Below are positions 1-9,450 of a stretch of 64,000 nucleotides of DNA, one piece after another. Every line of letters begins with the position of its first letter. Positions within the stretch are counted from its first letter, which is position 1. The DNA is from Streptococcus mitis (lineage in GTDB: Bacteria > Bacillota > Bacilli > Lactobacillales > Streptococcaceae), in the NCBI RefSeq assembly GCF_000722765.2, contig NZ_CP028415.1, positions 62,001 through 126,000 on the forward strand, in the 5' to 3' direction. Below the pieces are notes generated by a model that had not been told where the DNA came from, searched no databases, and was given only the letters and a program-made list of their open reading frames with translations. Position numbers and translations under genes: made by a program.

Positions 1-1
1 T

Positions 2-3000
2 CAGGTCAAGTCAGAGAGTTTGGTTAGAGAACTCCAGCATAACTTGGGACTTTCAAGCTTGAAAAGTATTCGCATCGTGCAAGTGTATGATGTCTTTAAC
101 TTAGCTGAGGACTTGTTTGCGCCTGCAGAGAAACACATCTTCTCTGAGCAGGTGACAGACCATGTTTTGGACGAAGCGGTTGTGCAGGCGGATCTTGCTA
201 ACTATGCTTTCTTTGCCATTGAAAGCCTGCCTGGCCAATTTGACCAGCGTGCAGCTTCTTCACAAGAAGCCTTGCTTTTGCTGGGAAGTTCTAGTGACGT
301 GACAGTCAATACAGCACAATTGTACTTGGTCAATAAGGACATTGATGCGACTGAGTTAGAGGCGGTCAAGAACTACTTGCTCAATCCAGTTGATTCTCGT
401 TTCAAGGATATCACGACAGGGATTGCCAAGCAGGAATTTTCAGAGTCAGACAAGACCATTCCTAAATTGACTTTCTTTGAAAGCTATACAGCAGAAGACT
501 TTGCTCGCTACAAGGCTGAGCAAGGGATGGCTATGGAAGTGGATGATTTGCTCTTTATTCAAGACTACTTCAAGTCAATCGGGCGCGTGCCAACTGAGAC
601 GGAACTCAAGGTTTTGGATACTTACTGGTCTGACCACTGCCGTCACACAACTTTCGAGACAGAGTTGAAACACATTGATTTCTCCGCATCGAAATTCCAA
701 AAACAATTGCAGTCAACCTATGATAAATATATCGCTATGCGCGATGAGTTGGGGCGTTCTGAAAAACCTCAAACCTTGATGGATATGGCGACTGTTTTCG
801 GTCGTTATGAGCGTGTCAATGGACGTTTGGATGACATGGAAGTGTCTGACGAAATCAATGCATGCTCAGTCGAAATTGAAGTGGATGTTGATGGTGTGAA
901 AGAGCCATGGCTCCTAATGTTCAAGAACGAAACCCACAATCACCCGACAGAAATTGAGCCATTTGGTGGGGCGGCTACTTGTATCGGTGGAGCCATTCGT
1001 GACCCATTGTCAGGTCGCTCATATGTTTACCAAGCTATGCGGATCTCAGGTGCTGGTGATATTACAGCACCGATTTCAGAAACTCGCGCTGGGAAATTGC
1101 CACAACAAGTCATTTCTAAAACAGCGGCTCATGGTTATTCTTCATACGGTAACCAGATTGGACTTGCAACAACCTACGTTCGTGAATACTTCCACCCAGG
1201 TTTTGTAGCTAAACGTATGGAGTTAGGTGCAGTAGTCGGTGCGGCTCCTAAGGGCAATGTTGTCCGTGAAAAACCGGAAGCGGGAGATGTGATTATTCTC
1301 CTTGGAGGTAAGACTGGACGTGATGGTGTCGGTGGTGCGACAGGTTCTTCTAAGGTTCAAACAGTTGAGTCCGTGGAAACTGCTGGTGCTGAGGTTCAAA
1401 AAGGGAATGCCATCGAAGAACGCAAGATTCAGCGCCTTTTCCGTAATGGCGATGTCACTCGTCTTATCAAGAAGTCCAATGACTTTGGAGCAGGTGGTGT
1501 CTGTGTAGCCATCGGTGAATTGGCAGACGGTCTTGAAATTGACCTCAACAAGGTGCCTCTTAAATACCAGGGCTTGAATGGTACCGAAATTGCCATCTCT
1601 GAATCTCAAGAACGGATGGCAGTCGTGGTTCGTCCTGAGGATGTAGATGCCTTCGTTGCTGAATGTAACAAAGAGAATATTGATGCTGTTGTGGTTGCGA
1701 CAGTAACTGAAAAACCAAATCTAGTCATGCACTGGAATGGTGAAACCATTGTCGACTTGGAACGTCGTTTCCTTGACACCAATGGTGTGCGTGTGGTCGT
1801 CGATGCTAAGGTTGTGGACAAGGATGTCACACTCCCAGAAGAACGTCAAACATCTGCTGACACACTTGAAGCAGATACCCTTACGGTTCTATCTGACCTC
1901 AATCATGCGAGTCAAAAAGGATTACAGACTATCTTTGATTGCTCTGTTGGACGCTCAACGGTCAATCATCCACTTGGCGGTCGCTACCAACTCACACCAA
2001 CTGAGGCATCTGTACAGAAATTGCCAGTTCAACACGGTGAGACTTATACTGCGTCAGTCATTGCTCAAGGTTTCAACCCATATGTAGCTGAATGGTCTCC
2101 ATACCACGGTGCTGCCTATGCGGTGATCGAAGCAACTGCTCGTTTGGTTGCTGCTGGTGCCAACTGGTCTAAGGCTCGCTTCTCTTATCAAGAGTACTTC
2201 GAGCGCATGGACAAACAAGCTGAGCGTTTTGGTCAGCCAGTGGCAGCTCTCCTAGGCTCAATCGAAGCACAAATTCAGCTTGGTTTGCCATCTATCGGTG
2301 GTAAGGACTCCATGTCTGGTACTTTTGAAGAATTGACAGTACCGCCAACCTTGGTCGCTTTTGGGGTGACGACAGCGGATAGCCGTAATGTGCTCTCTCC
2401 AGAATTTAAAGCTGTTGGGGAAAATATCTACTACATTCCAGGCCAAGCACTCTCAGCAGAGATTGATTTTGACTTGATTAAGAAAAATTTTGCTCAATTT
2501 GAAGCTATCCAAGCTGGCCACGAAGTGACATCTGCATCAGCTGTCAAATATGGTGGTGTGGTTGAAAGTTTGGCTCTTGCTACTTTTGGAAATCATATTG
2601 GTGCAGAGGTGACCTTGCCTGAACTTAAAACAGCTTTGACAGCTCAATTGGGCGGATTTGTCTTTACATCTCCTGAAGAAATTGCTGGAGTAGAGAAAAT
2701 CGGTCAAACAAGTGCAGCCTTTACACTGACTGTCAACGGTGTGAATCTAGATGGACACAAGCTTGACAGTGCCTTCCAAGGTAAATTGGAAGAAGTTTAC
2801 CCAACAGAGTTTGTCCAAGCCAAAGAACTGGCTGAAGTACCAGCGGTGGTATCAGATGTTGTGATTAAAGCCAAAGAAAAGGTTGAAAAACCTGTGGTTT
2901 ACATCCCAGTCTTCCCAGGCACCAACTCAGAGTATGACTCAGCTAAGGCCTTTGAAAAAGAAGGTGCAGAGGTCAACTTGGTGCCATTCGTGACCTTGAA

Positions 3001-3688
3001 TGAAGAGGCTATTGTCAAGTCAGTCGAAACCATGGTTGACAACATCGGCAAGGCTAACATTCTCTTCTTTGCAGGTGGATTCTCAGCTGCGGACGAACCA
3101 GATGGTTCAGCTAAGTTTATTGTCAATATCCTGCTCAATGAAAAAGTGCGTGTAGCTATTGATAGCTTTATCGCTCGTGGTGGCTTGATTATCGGTATCT
3201 GTAATGGATTTCAGGCTTTGGTCAAATCAGGTCTTCTTCCATACGGGAACTTTGAAGAAGCCACTAGTACTAGTCCAACCCTCTTCTACAATGATGCCAA
3301 CCAACACGTGGCCAAGATGGTGGAAACCCGTATTGCCAATACCAACTCACCATGGTTAGCTGGTGTGCAAGTAGGCGATATCCACGCTATTCCTGTTTCG
3401 CACGGTGAAGGGAAGTTTGTCGTGACGGCTGAGGAATTCGCTGAGCTCCGTGACAATGGACAAATTTTCAGCCAATATGTTGACTTTGATGGAAAACCAA
3501 GTATGGACTCTAAGTACAATCCGAATGGTTCTGTCCATGCCATCGAAGGAATTACTAGCAAGAATGGCCAAATCATCGGTAAGATGGGCCATTCAGAACG
3601 TTATGAGGACGGTCTTTTCCAAAACATCCCAGGAAATAAAGACCAGCACCTGTTTACGTCGGCGGTTAAATACTTTACTGGAAAATAA
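2..3688 (+). CDS. purL: Phosphoribosylformylglycinamidine synthase PurL (5' end outside window)
   Basis: Converts FGAR, ATP and glutamine to FGAM, step 4 of IMP synthesis, in the cytoplasm. It is the large single-chain form: N-terminal domain, two AIR-synthetase-like halves, and a C-terminal glutamine amidotransferase with the nucleophile motif GICNGFQALVKSG and a later HGEGKF motif. The reading frame is open from base 2 (Q-V-K-S-E-S-L-V-R), so the TTG at 20 is not the start; the true start lies upstream of the window. About 1229 residues are visible. The usual streptococcal length is about 1240, so only roughly a dozen residues are missing. First gene here of a co-directional pur cluster; purF follows after 93 bp. 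Confidence 0.97.
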   Translation, partial: QVKSESLVRELQHNLGLSSLKSIRIVQVYDVFNLAEDLFAPAEKHIFSEQVTDHVLDEAVVQADLANYAFFAIESLPGQFDQRAASSQEALLLLGSSSDVTVNTAQLYLVNKDIDATELEAVKNYLLNPVDSRFKDITTGIAKQEFSESDKTIPKLTFFESYTAEDFARYKAEQGMAMEVDDLLFIQDYFKSIGRVPTETELKVLDTYWSDHCRHTTFETELKHIDFSASKFQKQLQSTYDKYIAMRDELGRSEKPQTLMDMATVFGRYERVNGRLDDMEVSDEINACSVEIEVDVDGVKEPWLLMFKNETHNHPTEIEPFGGAATCIGGAIRDPLSGRSYVYQAMRISGAGDITAPISETRAGKLPQQVISKTAAHGYSSYGNQIGLATTYVREYFHPGFVAKRMELGAVVGAAPKGNVVREKPEAGDVIILLGGKTGRDGVGGATGSSKVQTVESVETAGAEVQKGNAIEERKIQRLFRNGDVTRLIKKSNDFGAGGVCVAIGELADGLEIDLNKVPLKYQGLNGTEIAISESQERMAVVVRPEDVDAFVAECNKENIDAVVVATVTEKPNLVMHWNGETIVDLERRFLDTNGVRVVVDAKVVDKDVTLPEERQTSADTLEADTLTVLSDLNHASQKGLQTIFDCSVGRSTVNHPLGGRYQLTPTEASVQKLPVQHGETYTASVIAQGFNPYVAEWSPYHGAAYAVIEATARLVAAGANWSKARFSYQEYFERMDKQAERFGQPVAALLGSIEAQIQLGLPSIGGKDSMSGTFEELTVPPTLVAFGVTTADSRNVLSPEFKAVGENIYYIPGQALSAEIDFDLIKKNFAQFEAIQAGHEVTSASAVKYGGVVESLALATFGNHIGAEVTLPELKTALTAQLGGFVFTSPEEIAGVEKIGQTSAAFTLTVNGVNLDGHKLDSAFQGKLEEVYPTEFVQAKELAEVPAVVSDVVIKAKEKVEKPVVYIPVFPGTNSEYDSAKAFEKEGAEVNLVPFVTLNEEAIVKSVETMVDNIGKANILFFAGGFSAADEPDGSAKFIVNILLNEKVRVAIDSFIARGGLIIGICNGFQALVKSGLLPYGNFEEATSTSPTLFYNDANQHVAKMVETRIANTNSPWLAGVQVGDIHAIPVSHGEGKFVVTAEEFAELRDNGQIFSQYVDFDGKPSMDSKYNPNGSVHAIEGITSKNGQIIGKMGHSERYEDGLFQNIPGNKDQHLFTSAVKYFTGK

Positions 3689-3781
3689 GACTTGCAGATT
3701 TTCTAATAGATAGTATCAGTAATGTAAAAGTCATGTAGATTTAGCTCTTGGTGCTACACAAATAAAAATTAGGTATATAAA

Positions 3782-5224
3782 ATGACATACGAAGTAAAAT
3801 CTCTTAATGAAGAATGTGGTGTTTTCGGTATCTGGGGACATCCAGACGCTGCTAAATTGACCTATTTTGGTCTCCATAGTCTTCAGCACCGTGGTCAGGA
3901 GGGGGCAGGAATCCTCTCCAATGATCAGGGACAATTGAAGCGCCATCGTGACATGGGACTTTTATCAGAAGTCTTCAGAAATCCTGCTAATTTGGATAAA
4001 TTGACGGGAACTGGTGCGATTGGGCATGTGCGTTACGCGACTGCTGGCGAAGCTTCTGTAGATAATATCCAGCCCTTCCTCTTCCGTTTTCACGATATGC
4101 AGTTTGGTTTGGCTCATAATGGAAATCTGACCAATGCAGCCTCTCTCAAGAAAGAACTGGAACAAAGAGGAGCGATTTTCAGCGCGACTTCGGACTCGGA
4201 AATCTTGGCCCACCTCATTCGTCGGAGTCACAATCCGAACTTGATGGGCAAAATCAAGGAAGCGCTCAGCCTTGTCAAAGGTGGATTTGCCTATATCTTG
4301 CTGTTTGAGGATAAGTTGATTGCGGCTCTTGACCCCAATGGTTTCCGTCCCCTTTCTATCGGGAAAATGGCCAACGGAGCGGTGGTTGTTTCCTCTGAAA
4401 CCTGTGCTTTTGAGGTTATTGGTGCTGAATGGATTCGTGATTTGAAGCCAGGTGAGATTGTGATCATTGATGACAAGGGCATCCAGTATGACAGCTATAC
4501 AGATGATACCCAGTTAGCAATCTGTTCTATGGAGTATATCTATTTTGCCCGCCCTGATTCTAATATCCACGGTGTCAATGTTCATACGGCACGTAAACGT
4601 ATGGGTGCCCAATTGGCGCGTGAATTCAAGCATGAGGCGGATATTGTAGTTGGTGTACCCAATTCTTCCCTCAGCGCAGCCATGGGATTTGCGGAAGAAT
4701 CTGGTTTGCCAAACGAAATGGGTCTTATTAAGAATCAATATACGCAACGCACCTTTATCCAACCGACTCAAGAATTGCGGGAGCAAGGGGTGCGGATGAA
4801 ACTATCTGCTGTTTCAGGCGTTGTAAGAGGAAAGCGTGTGGTTATGATTGATGACTCTATTGTACGTGGGACGACCTCTCGTCGTATCGTTCAGCTTTTG
4901 AAAGAAGCGGGTGCAACTGAGGTTCACGTTGCTATTGGCAGTCCAGCGCTAGCTTATCCATGCTTCTACGGGATTGATATCCAGACCCGTCAGGAGCTGA
5001 TTGCAGCTAATCATACGGTTGAAGAAACTCGCCAAATCATTGGTGCGGACAGTCTGACTTATCTTTCTGTTGAGGGGTTGATTGAGTCAATTGGGATTGA
5101 AACAGATGCGCCAAATGGTGGTCTCTGTGTCGCTTACTTTGACGGTGACTACCCAACACCTCTCTACGACTACGAAGAAGACTATCGTAGAAGTTTGGAA
5201 GAAAAGACCAGTTTTTACAAATAG
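3782..5224 (+). CDS. purF: Amidophosphoribosyltransferase PurF
   Basis: Catalyses the first committed step of purine synthesis, PRPP plus glutamine to phosphoribosylamine. The protein has 480 residues. The first 11 residues look like the short propeptide that is cleaved to expose the N-terminal nucleophile Cys12 (E-E-C-G-V-F-G). The C-terminal phosphoribosyltransferase domain carries the PRPP loop VVMIDDSIVRGTTSRR. The length is full and no defects are seen. It sits between purL and purM in the same orientation, but the gap to purM is expanded to 323 bp by a BOX element. Confidence 0.97.
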   Translation: MTYEVKSLNEECGVFGIWGHPDAAKLTYFGLHSLQHRGQEGAGILSNDQGQLKRHRDMGLLSEVFRNPANLDKLTGTGAIGHVRYATAGEASVDNIQPFLFRFHDMQFGLAHNGNLTNAASLKKELEQRGAIFSATSDSEILAHLIRRSHNPNLMGKIKEALSLVKGGFAYILLFEDKLIAALDPNGFRPLSIGKMANGAVVVSSETCAFEVIGAEWIRDLKPGEIVIIDDKGIQYDSYTDDTQLAICSMEYIYFARPDSNIHGVNVHTARKRMGAQLAREFKHEADIVVGVPNSSLSAAMGFAEESGLPNEMGLIKNQYTQRTFIQPTQELREQGVRMKLSAVSGVVRGKRVVMIDDSIVRGTTSRRIVQLLKEAGATEVHVAIGSPALAYPCFYGIDIQTRQELIAANHTVEETRQIIGADSLTYLSVEGLIESIGIETDAPNGGLCVAYFDGDYPTPLYDYEEDYRRSLEEKTSFYK

Positions 5225-5547
5225 ACAATAGATCCTCCATTAAAGAAAAGGAATATAAAAATGGCAAATAAAAATGCATATGCTTCACGTCTCACTACTG
5301 ACTAAAAGCTAAAGCATTTGTCAGTAGACGCTTTGTCCTATAGGATCAAAGCTAGAGCCCTGACTAGTATTTTTATACTCTTCGAAAATCAAATTCAAAC
5401 CACGTCAGCTTCACCTTGCCGTACCCAAGTACAGCCTGCGGCTAGCTTCCTAGTTTGCTCTTTGATTTTCATTGAGTATTAGATAAAATAATTGTTTATC
5501 TAAAAATACGTCCCAGTCTTTCCCCAAAAAAGAAAAGGAAAAATAAA
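5225..5547. other. Expanded purF-purM gap: duplicated purM start, hairpins and BOX
   Basis: This 323-bp gap holds a second copy of the purM ribosome-binding region and first eight codons at about 5241-5284, reading M-A-N-K-N-A-Y-A. It continues as a 14-codon ORF (5261-5305) ending in TAA. Next come two hairpins, ctactgac/gtcagtag (5295-5302 with 5320-5327) and ctttg/caaag near 5331-5350, and then a BOX element. The real purM start follows at 5548 with the same eight residues. The simplest reading is that an insertion next to the purM start duplicated it. Confidence 0.7.
5374..5480 (+). repeat. BOX element (boxA-boxC, no boxB)
   Basis: The left end reads atactcttcgaaaatc and the right end ttgattttcattgagtat, the typical boxA and boxC termini of the pneumococcal/mitis BOX repeat. 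The boxA core (ccttgccgta) is present, but the boxB unit with the 'cagtgttttgagc' hairpin is missing, so this is an A-C variant. It lies in the pur operon between purF and purM. Confidence 0.88.
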
Positions 5548-6570
5548 ATGGCAAATAAAAATGCGTACGCTCAATCTGGTGTGGATGTTGAAGCGGGTTA
5601 TGAAGTTGTTGAACGGATTAAAAAGCACGTGGCTCGTACGGAGCGTGCAGGTGTCTTGGGAGTTCTTGGTGGCTTTGGTGGTATGTTTGACCTTTCAAAG
5701 ACTGGGGTTAAAGAACCCGTCTTGATTTCAGGGACTGACGGTGTCGGAACTAAGCTCATGCTGGCTATCAAGTACGACAAGCACGATACCATCGGTCAGG
5801 ACTGTGTGGCCATGTGTGTCAATGATATCATCGCTGCAGGTGCGGAGCCCCTCTATTTCCTTGACTACGTAGCGACAGGGAAGAATGAACCAGCTAAGCT
5901 AGAACAAGTTGTCGCTGGTGTGGCAGAAGGTTGTGTGCAGGCAGGTGCTGCCCTCATTGGTGGGGAAACGGCTGAAATGCCTGGCATGTACGGCGAAGAT
6001 GACTATGACTTGGCTGGTTTTGCGGTCGGTGTGGCTGAAAAATCTCAAATCATTGACGGTTCAAAGGTGGCAGAAGGAGATATTCTTCTCGGACTTGCTT
6101 CAAGTGGGATTCATTCCAATGGTTACTCTCTCGTCCGTCGTGTCTTTGCGGATTACACAGGTGAGGAAGTCCTTCCAGAATTGGAAGGCAAGCAACTCAA
6201 GGAAGTTCTCCTTGAGCCGACTCGTATCTATGTCAAGGCTGTTTTGCCACTCATCAAGGAAGAGTTGGTCAACGGCATTGCCCACATCACTGGTGGTGGC
6301 TTTATCGAAAATGTCCCTCGCATGTTTGCAGCTGACTTGGCTGCTGAGATTGAGGAAAGCAAAGTTCCAGTCTTGCCAATCTTCAAAGCCCTTGAAAAAT
6401 ACGGTCAGATCAAACACGAAGAAATGTTTGAAATCTTCAATATGGGTGTGGGACTTATGCTAGCAGTTAGCCCTGAAAATGTAATTCGTGTCAAGGAATT
6501 GTTGGATGAACCAGTCTATGAAATTGGTCGTATCGTCAAGAAAGAAAACGAAAGTGTCATCATCAAATGA
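5548..6570 (+). CDS. purM: Phosphoribosylformylglycinamidine cyclo-ligase PurM
   Basis: AIR synthetase: closes FGAM to AIR using ATP, step 5 of the pathway. It has 340 residues, the normal length, with the N-terminal glycine-rich stretch [10 protein letters not shown] and the motif [13 protein letters not shown]. It starts with [11 protein letters not shown] after an aaagaaaagga ribosome-binding site. Its stop overlaps the purN start in an ATGA, so the two are probably translationally coupled. Confidence 0.97.
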   Translation: MANKNAYAQSGVDVEAGYEVVERIKKHVARTERAGVLGVLGGFGGMFDLSKTGVKEPVLISGTDGVGTKLMLAIKYDKHDTIGQDCVAMCVNDIIAAGAEPLYFLDYVATGKNEPAKLEQVVAGVAEGCVQAGAALIGGETAEMPGMYGEDDYDLAGFAVGVAEKSQIIDGSKVAEGDILLGLASSGIHSNGYSLVRRVFADYTGEEVLPELEGKQLKEVLLEPTRIYVKAVLPLIKEELVNGIAHITGGGFIENVPRMFAADLAAEIEESKVPVLPIFKALEKYGQIKHEEMFEIFNMGVGLMLAVSPENVIRVKELLDEPVYEIGRIVKKENESVIIK

Positions 6571-7127
6571 AAAAAATAGCGGTTTTTGCCTCTGGTAATG
6601 GCTCAAATTTTCAGGTGATAGCGGAACAATTTCCAGTAGAGTTTGTCTTTTCAGACCATCGTGACGCCTATGTGCTCGAACGTGCAGACAAGCTCGGCGT
6701 TCTGTCCTATGCTTTTGAACTCAAGGAGTTTGAGAGCAAGGCAGACTACGAAGCGGCCCTTGTCGAACTCTTGGAAGAACACCAGATTGACTTGGTTTGT
6801 CTAGCAGGCTACATGAAAATTGTTGGGCCTACTTTACTGGCAGCTTATGAAGGCAGGATTATCAACATTCATCCAGCCTACTTGCCAGAATTTCCAGGAG
6901 CTCATGGGATTGAGGATGCTTGGAATGCTGACGTGGATCAGTCTGGTGTGACCATTCACTGGGTAGATTCTGGTGTGGACACTGGTAAGATCATCAACCA
7001 AGTACGTGTGCCACGGTTAGCTGATGATACCATCGAAAGCTTTGAAACTCGCATTCATGAGGCAGAGTACAAGTTGTATCCAGAGGTGCTGGATAGCTTG
7101 GGAGTGGAGAGGAGGTATGAATTATAA
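6567..7127 (+). CDS. purN: Phosphoribosylglycinamide formyltransferase PurN
   Basis: Transfers a formyl group from 10-formyl-THF to GAR. It has 186 residues, the normal size. The N-terminal nucleotide-binding loop reads [10 protein letters not shown], and the catalytic motif [16 protein letters not shown] carries the conserved Asn and His. It overlaps purM by 4 nt. The 3' end contains a strong purine-rich SD-like stretch (7101-7115) which serves whatever is translated next. Confidence 0.96.
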   Translation: MKKIAVFASGNGSNFQVIAEQFPVEFVFSDHRDAYVLERADKLGVLSYAFELKEFESKADYEAALVELLEEHQIDLVCLAGYMKIVGPTLLAAYEGRIINIHPAYLPEFPGAHGIEDAWNADVDQSGVTIHWVDSGVDTGKIINQVRVPRLADDTIESFETRIHEAEYKLYPEVLDSLGVERRYEL

Positions 7128-7186
7128 ATAAAATTAAATCGTCCCCTTTTTTAAAAACAATTGTATTTTTTTCGACATTTTCAATC

Positions 7187-7771
7187 TTGTTGTTTGTTGT
7201 TGATTCTTTTGACTTGATAACAAAAATATTTGGATTACTTGGTATGAAACCGAATCATATGAATAGTTGGTTAGCATACATAGGCTCTATATCAGGATTG
7301 TTGATGACTTCTTATATTTATACCGCCTCTCTCAAGAAGGATAGCGATATTAGAGAGATAGAACAACGTTATAATAATTTACCAATATTAATAATGGGAG
7401 TAGAGTTAATAGATAATAAACTTCAGATATCAGCAAAGAATATTGGATTAAATCATGCAATTCTAAAGTATTGGAAATTGAATGAATTTGAAGATCAGAG
7501 TGAAAATACTCAACAATTACATGGAACAAAAGGTGACATTAATCAATTTCCAATTGTTGAAAAAGACAATGAATATTCTGAAGGTATACCTCTTGATGAA
7601 GGTATAGAAATTTCAAATATTAAAGAAATAATAATTATATATACTGACATTTTTGGAAAAAATTACTATTATAATAAATTCAAAAACGAAAATGGTAAGT
7701 TTGAACAATCTCAATATGCGATATTTGATCAAAATAGAACTGAAAAAAATAAAGTAAAAATAAGTAAATGA
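7187..7771 (+). CDS. AT-rich membrane-anchored protein of unknown function in the pur operon
   Basis: Not recognised. The frame is open from just after a stop at 7118-7120 to 7771. The first ATG- or GTG-class start is the TTG at 7187, but this cuts into a hydrophobic segment (F-S-I-L-L-F-V-V-D) and has no ribosome-binding site. A strong GGAGG at 7111-7115 suggests initiation near 7117-7121, where the in-frame codon is ATT; the ATG at 7117 is out of frame and stops after four codons. The start is therefore unclear, or mutated. Two membrane segments come first (the second around [12 protein letters not shown]), then a soluble Asn/Lys/Ile-rich domain. Base composition is far more AT-rich than the pur genes, indicating transfer. 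In pneumococcus, as I recall, a vanZ-like gene occupies this slot. Confidence 0.6.
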   Translation: MLFVVDSFDLITKIFGLLGMKPNHMNSWLAYIGSISGLLMTSYIYTASLKKDSDIREIEQRYNNLPILIMGVELIDNKLQISAKNIGLNHAILKYWKLNEFEDQSENTQQLHGTKGDINQFPIVEKDNEYSEGIPLDEGIEISNIKEIIIIYTDIFGKNYYYNKFKNENGKFEQSQYAIFDQNRTEKNKVKISK

Positions 7772-7782
7772 AAGGAAAAAAG

Positions 7783-9329
7783 ATGACTAAACGCGCTTTA
7801 ATCAGCGTCTCAGACAAAGCGGGCATTGTTGAATTTGCCAAAGAACTCAAAAAACTCGGTTGGGACATCATCTCAACTGGTGGTACTAAAGTTGCCCTTG
7901 ATAATGCTGGTGTTGATACCATTGCTATAGATGATGTGACTGGTTTTCCAGAAATGATGGACGGTCGTGTCAAGACCCTTCATCCAAATATCCACGGTGG
8001 GCTCCTCGCTCGTCGTGATTTGGATAGTCACCTGGAAGCGGCCAAAGACAATCAAATCGAGCTTATCGACCTTGTAGTGGTCAACCTTTATCCTTTCAAG
8101 GAAACGATTCTCAAACCAGATGTGACTTATGCGGAAGCCGTTGAAAACATCGATATCGGTGGTCCCTCTATGCTTCGTTCAGCAGCGAAGAACCACGCTA
8201 GCGTAACAGTTGTGGTAGACCCTGCTGACTATACAGTGGTTTTGGACGAGTTGTCAGCCAATGGTGAAACGACTTACGAAACGCGTCAACGTTTGGCAGC
8301 CAAGGTTTTCCGTCACACAGCGGCTTATGATGCCTTGATTGCAGAGTATTTCACAGCTCAAGTCGGAGAAAGCAAACCTGAAAAGCTCACTTTGACCTAT
8401 GACCTCAAACAAGCTATGCGTTACGGTGAGAACCCTCAACAAGACGCGGATTTCTACCAAAAAGCCTTGCCGACAGATTACTCCATTGCTTCAGCTAAAC
8501 AGCTCAACGGAAAAGAATTATCATTCAATAACATCCGTGATGCTGACGCTGCCATTCGTATCATCCGTGACTTCAAAGACCGTCCAACCGTTGTGGCTCT
8601 CAAACACATGAACCCATGTGGAATTGGTCAGGCTGATGACATCGAGACTGCTTGGGACTACGCTTATGAGTCTGACCCAGTGTCTATCTTTGGTGGTATC
8701 GTTGTTCTTAACCGTGAGGTGGATGCTGCGACAGCTGAGAAGATGCATGGTGTTTTCCTTGAAATCATCATCGCGCCAAGCTATACGGATGAAGCGCTAG
8801 CTATTTTGACTAATAAAAAGAAAACTTGCGTATCCTTGCCTTGCCATTTGACGTACAAGATGCCAGTGAAGCAGAAGCAGAATACACAGGTGTTGTTGGT
8901 GGACTTCTGGTGCAAAATCAAGACGTGGTGAAAGAAAGCCCAACTGACTGGCAAGTGGTGACCAAACGCCAGCCAACTGAGACAGAGGCTACTGCTCTTG
9001 AGTTCGCTTGGAAGGCTATTAAGTATGTCAAATCAAACGGTATCATCATCACCAATGACCACATGACACTTGGTGTTGGTCCAGGTCAAACCAACCGTGT
9101 GGCTTCGGTCCGTATCGCCATTGACCAAGCCAAAGACCGTCTTGACGGCGCTGTGCTTGCTTCCGATGCCTTCTTCCCATTTGCGGATAACGTGGAAGAA
9201 ATCGCCAAAGCAGGTATCAAGGCTATCATCCAGCCGGGTGGGTCTGTGCGTGACCAAGAATCTATCGAAGCTGCGGATAAATATGGCTTGACTATGGTCT
9301 TCACAGGCGTGAGACATTTTAGACATTAA
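7783..9329 (+). pseudogene. purH: Bifunctional PurH (AICAR transformylase / IMP cyclohydrolase), frameshifted
   Basis: The last two steps of IMP synthesis. The start is ATG 7783 ([10 protein letters not shown]) after aaaggaaaaaag; the in-frame ATG at 7768 overlaps the previous stop and is less likely. The frame reads normally to residue 347 (N-K-K-K), then shifts at an A-run at 8821-8824. Translation continues out of frame to a stop at 8929-8931. The missing part (N-L-R-I-L-A-L-P-F to [11 protein letters not shown]) continues in another frame to 9329. Adding one A restores a product of about 515 residues, the normal length. The N-terminal cyclohydrolase domain (about 1-200) is intact; the C-terminal AICAR transformylase domain is broken. 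Either a real mutation or a homopolymer sequencing error. Confidence 0.93.
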
Positions 9330-9336
9330 GAACGTT

Positions 9337-9367
9337 AAAGGGAAGAAAACAGTTTCTTTCCTTTTTT
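9337..9367 (+). terminator. Rho-independent terminator after purH
   Basis: A 12-bp stem (aaagggaagaaa / tttctttccttt, one G-T pair) has a 4-nt loop and runs into TTTTTT. It separates purH from the purD promoter, so purD onward forms a second transcription unit. Confidence 0.8.
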
Positions 9368-9395
9368 GCGTAAAAATGCGGAGTGAAACAAGATT

Positions 9396-9418
9396 AAAAC
9401 GAACGTTTGTGATATAAT
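9396..9418 (+). promoter_or_regulatory. purD promoter with PurBox-like site
   Basis: An extended -10 (TGaTATAAT, 9410-9418) lies 32 bp before the purD start. Directly upstream, aaaacgaacgttt (9396-9408) resembles the PurR PurBox of low-GC Gram-positives (AWWWCCGAACWWT), with one core mismatch. No good -35 is visible, as is common with an extended -10. Purine-dependent control by PurR is inferred from the resemblance. Confidence 0.55.
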
Positions 9419-9450
9419 GTTAGTAAATAATTCGCAAAAGAGGTTGAGGA

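Noticed and set aside
20..34. TTG 20 as the purL start
   Set aside because: The frame is open upstream to the window edge and reads Q-V-K-S-E-S, which fits the middle of the family's N-terminus.
7768..7783. ATG 7768 as the purH start
   Set aside because: It overlaps the preceding stop and lacks a ribosome-binding site; ATG 7783 has one and fits the family start.
8826..9329. Separate gene starting at 8826
   Set aside because: It is the other frame of the broken purH; the protein continues PurH without a gap.
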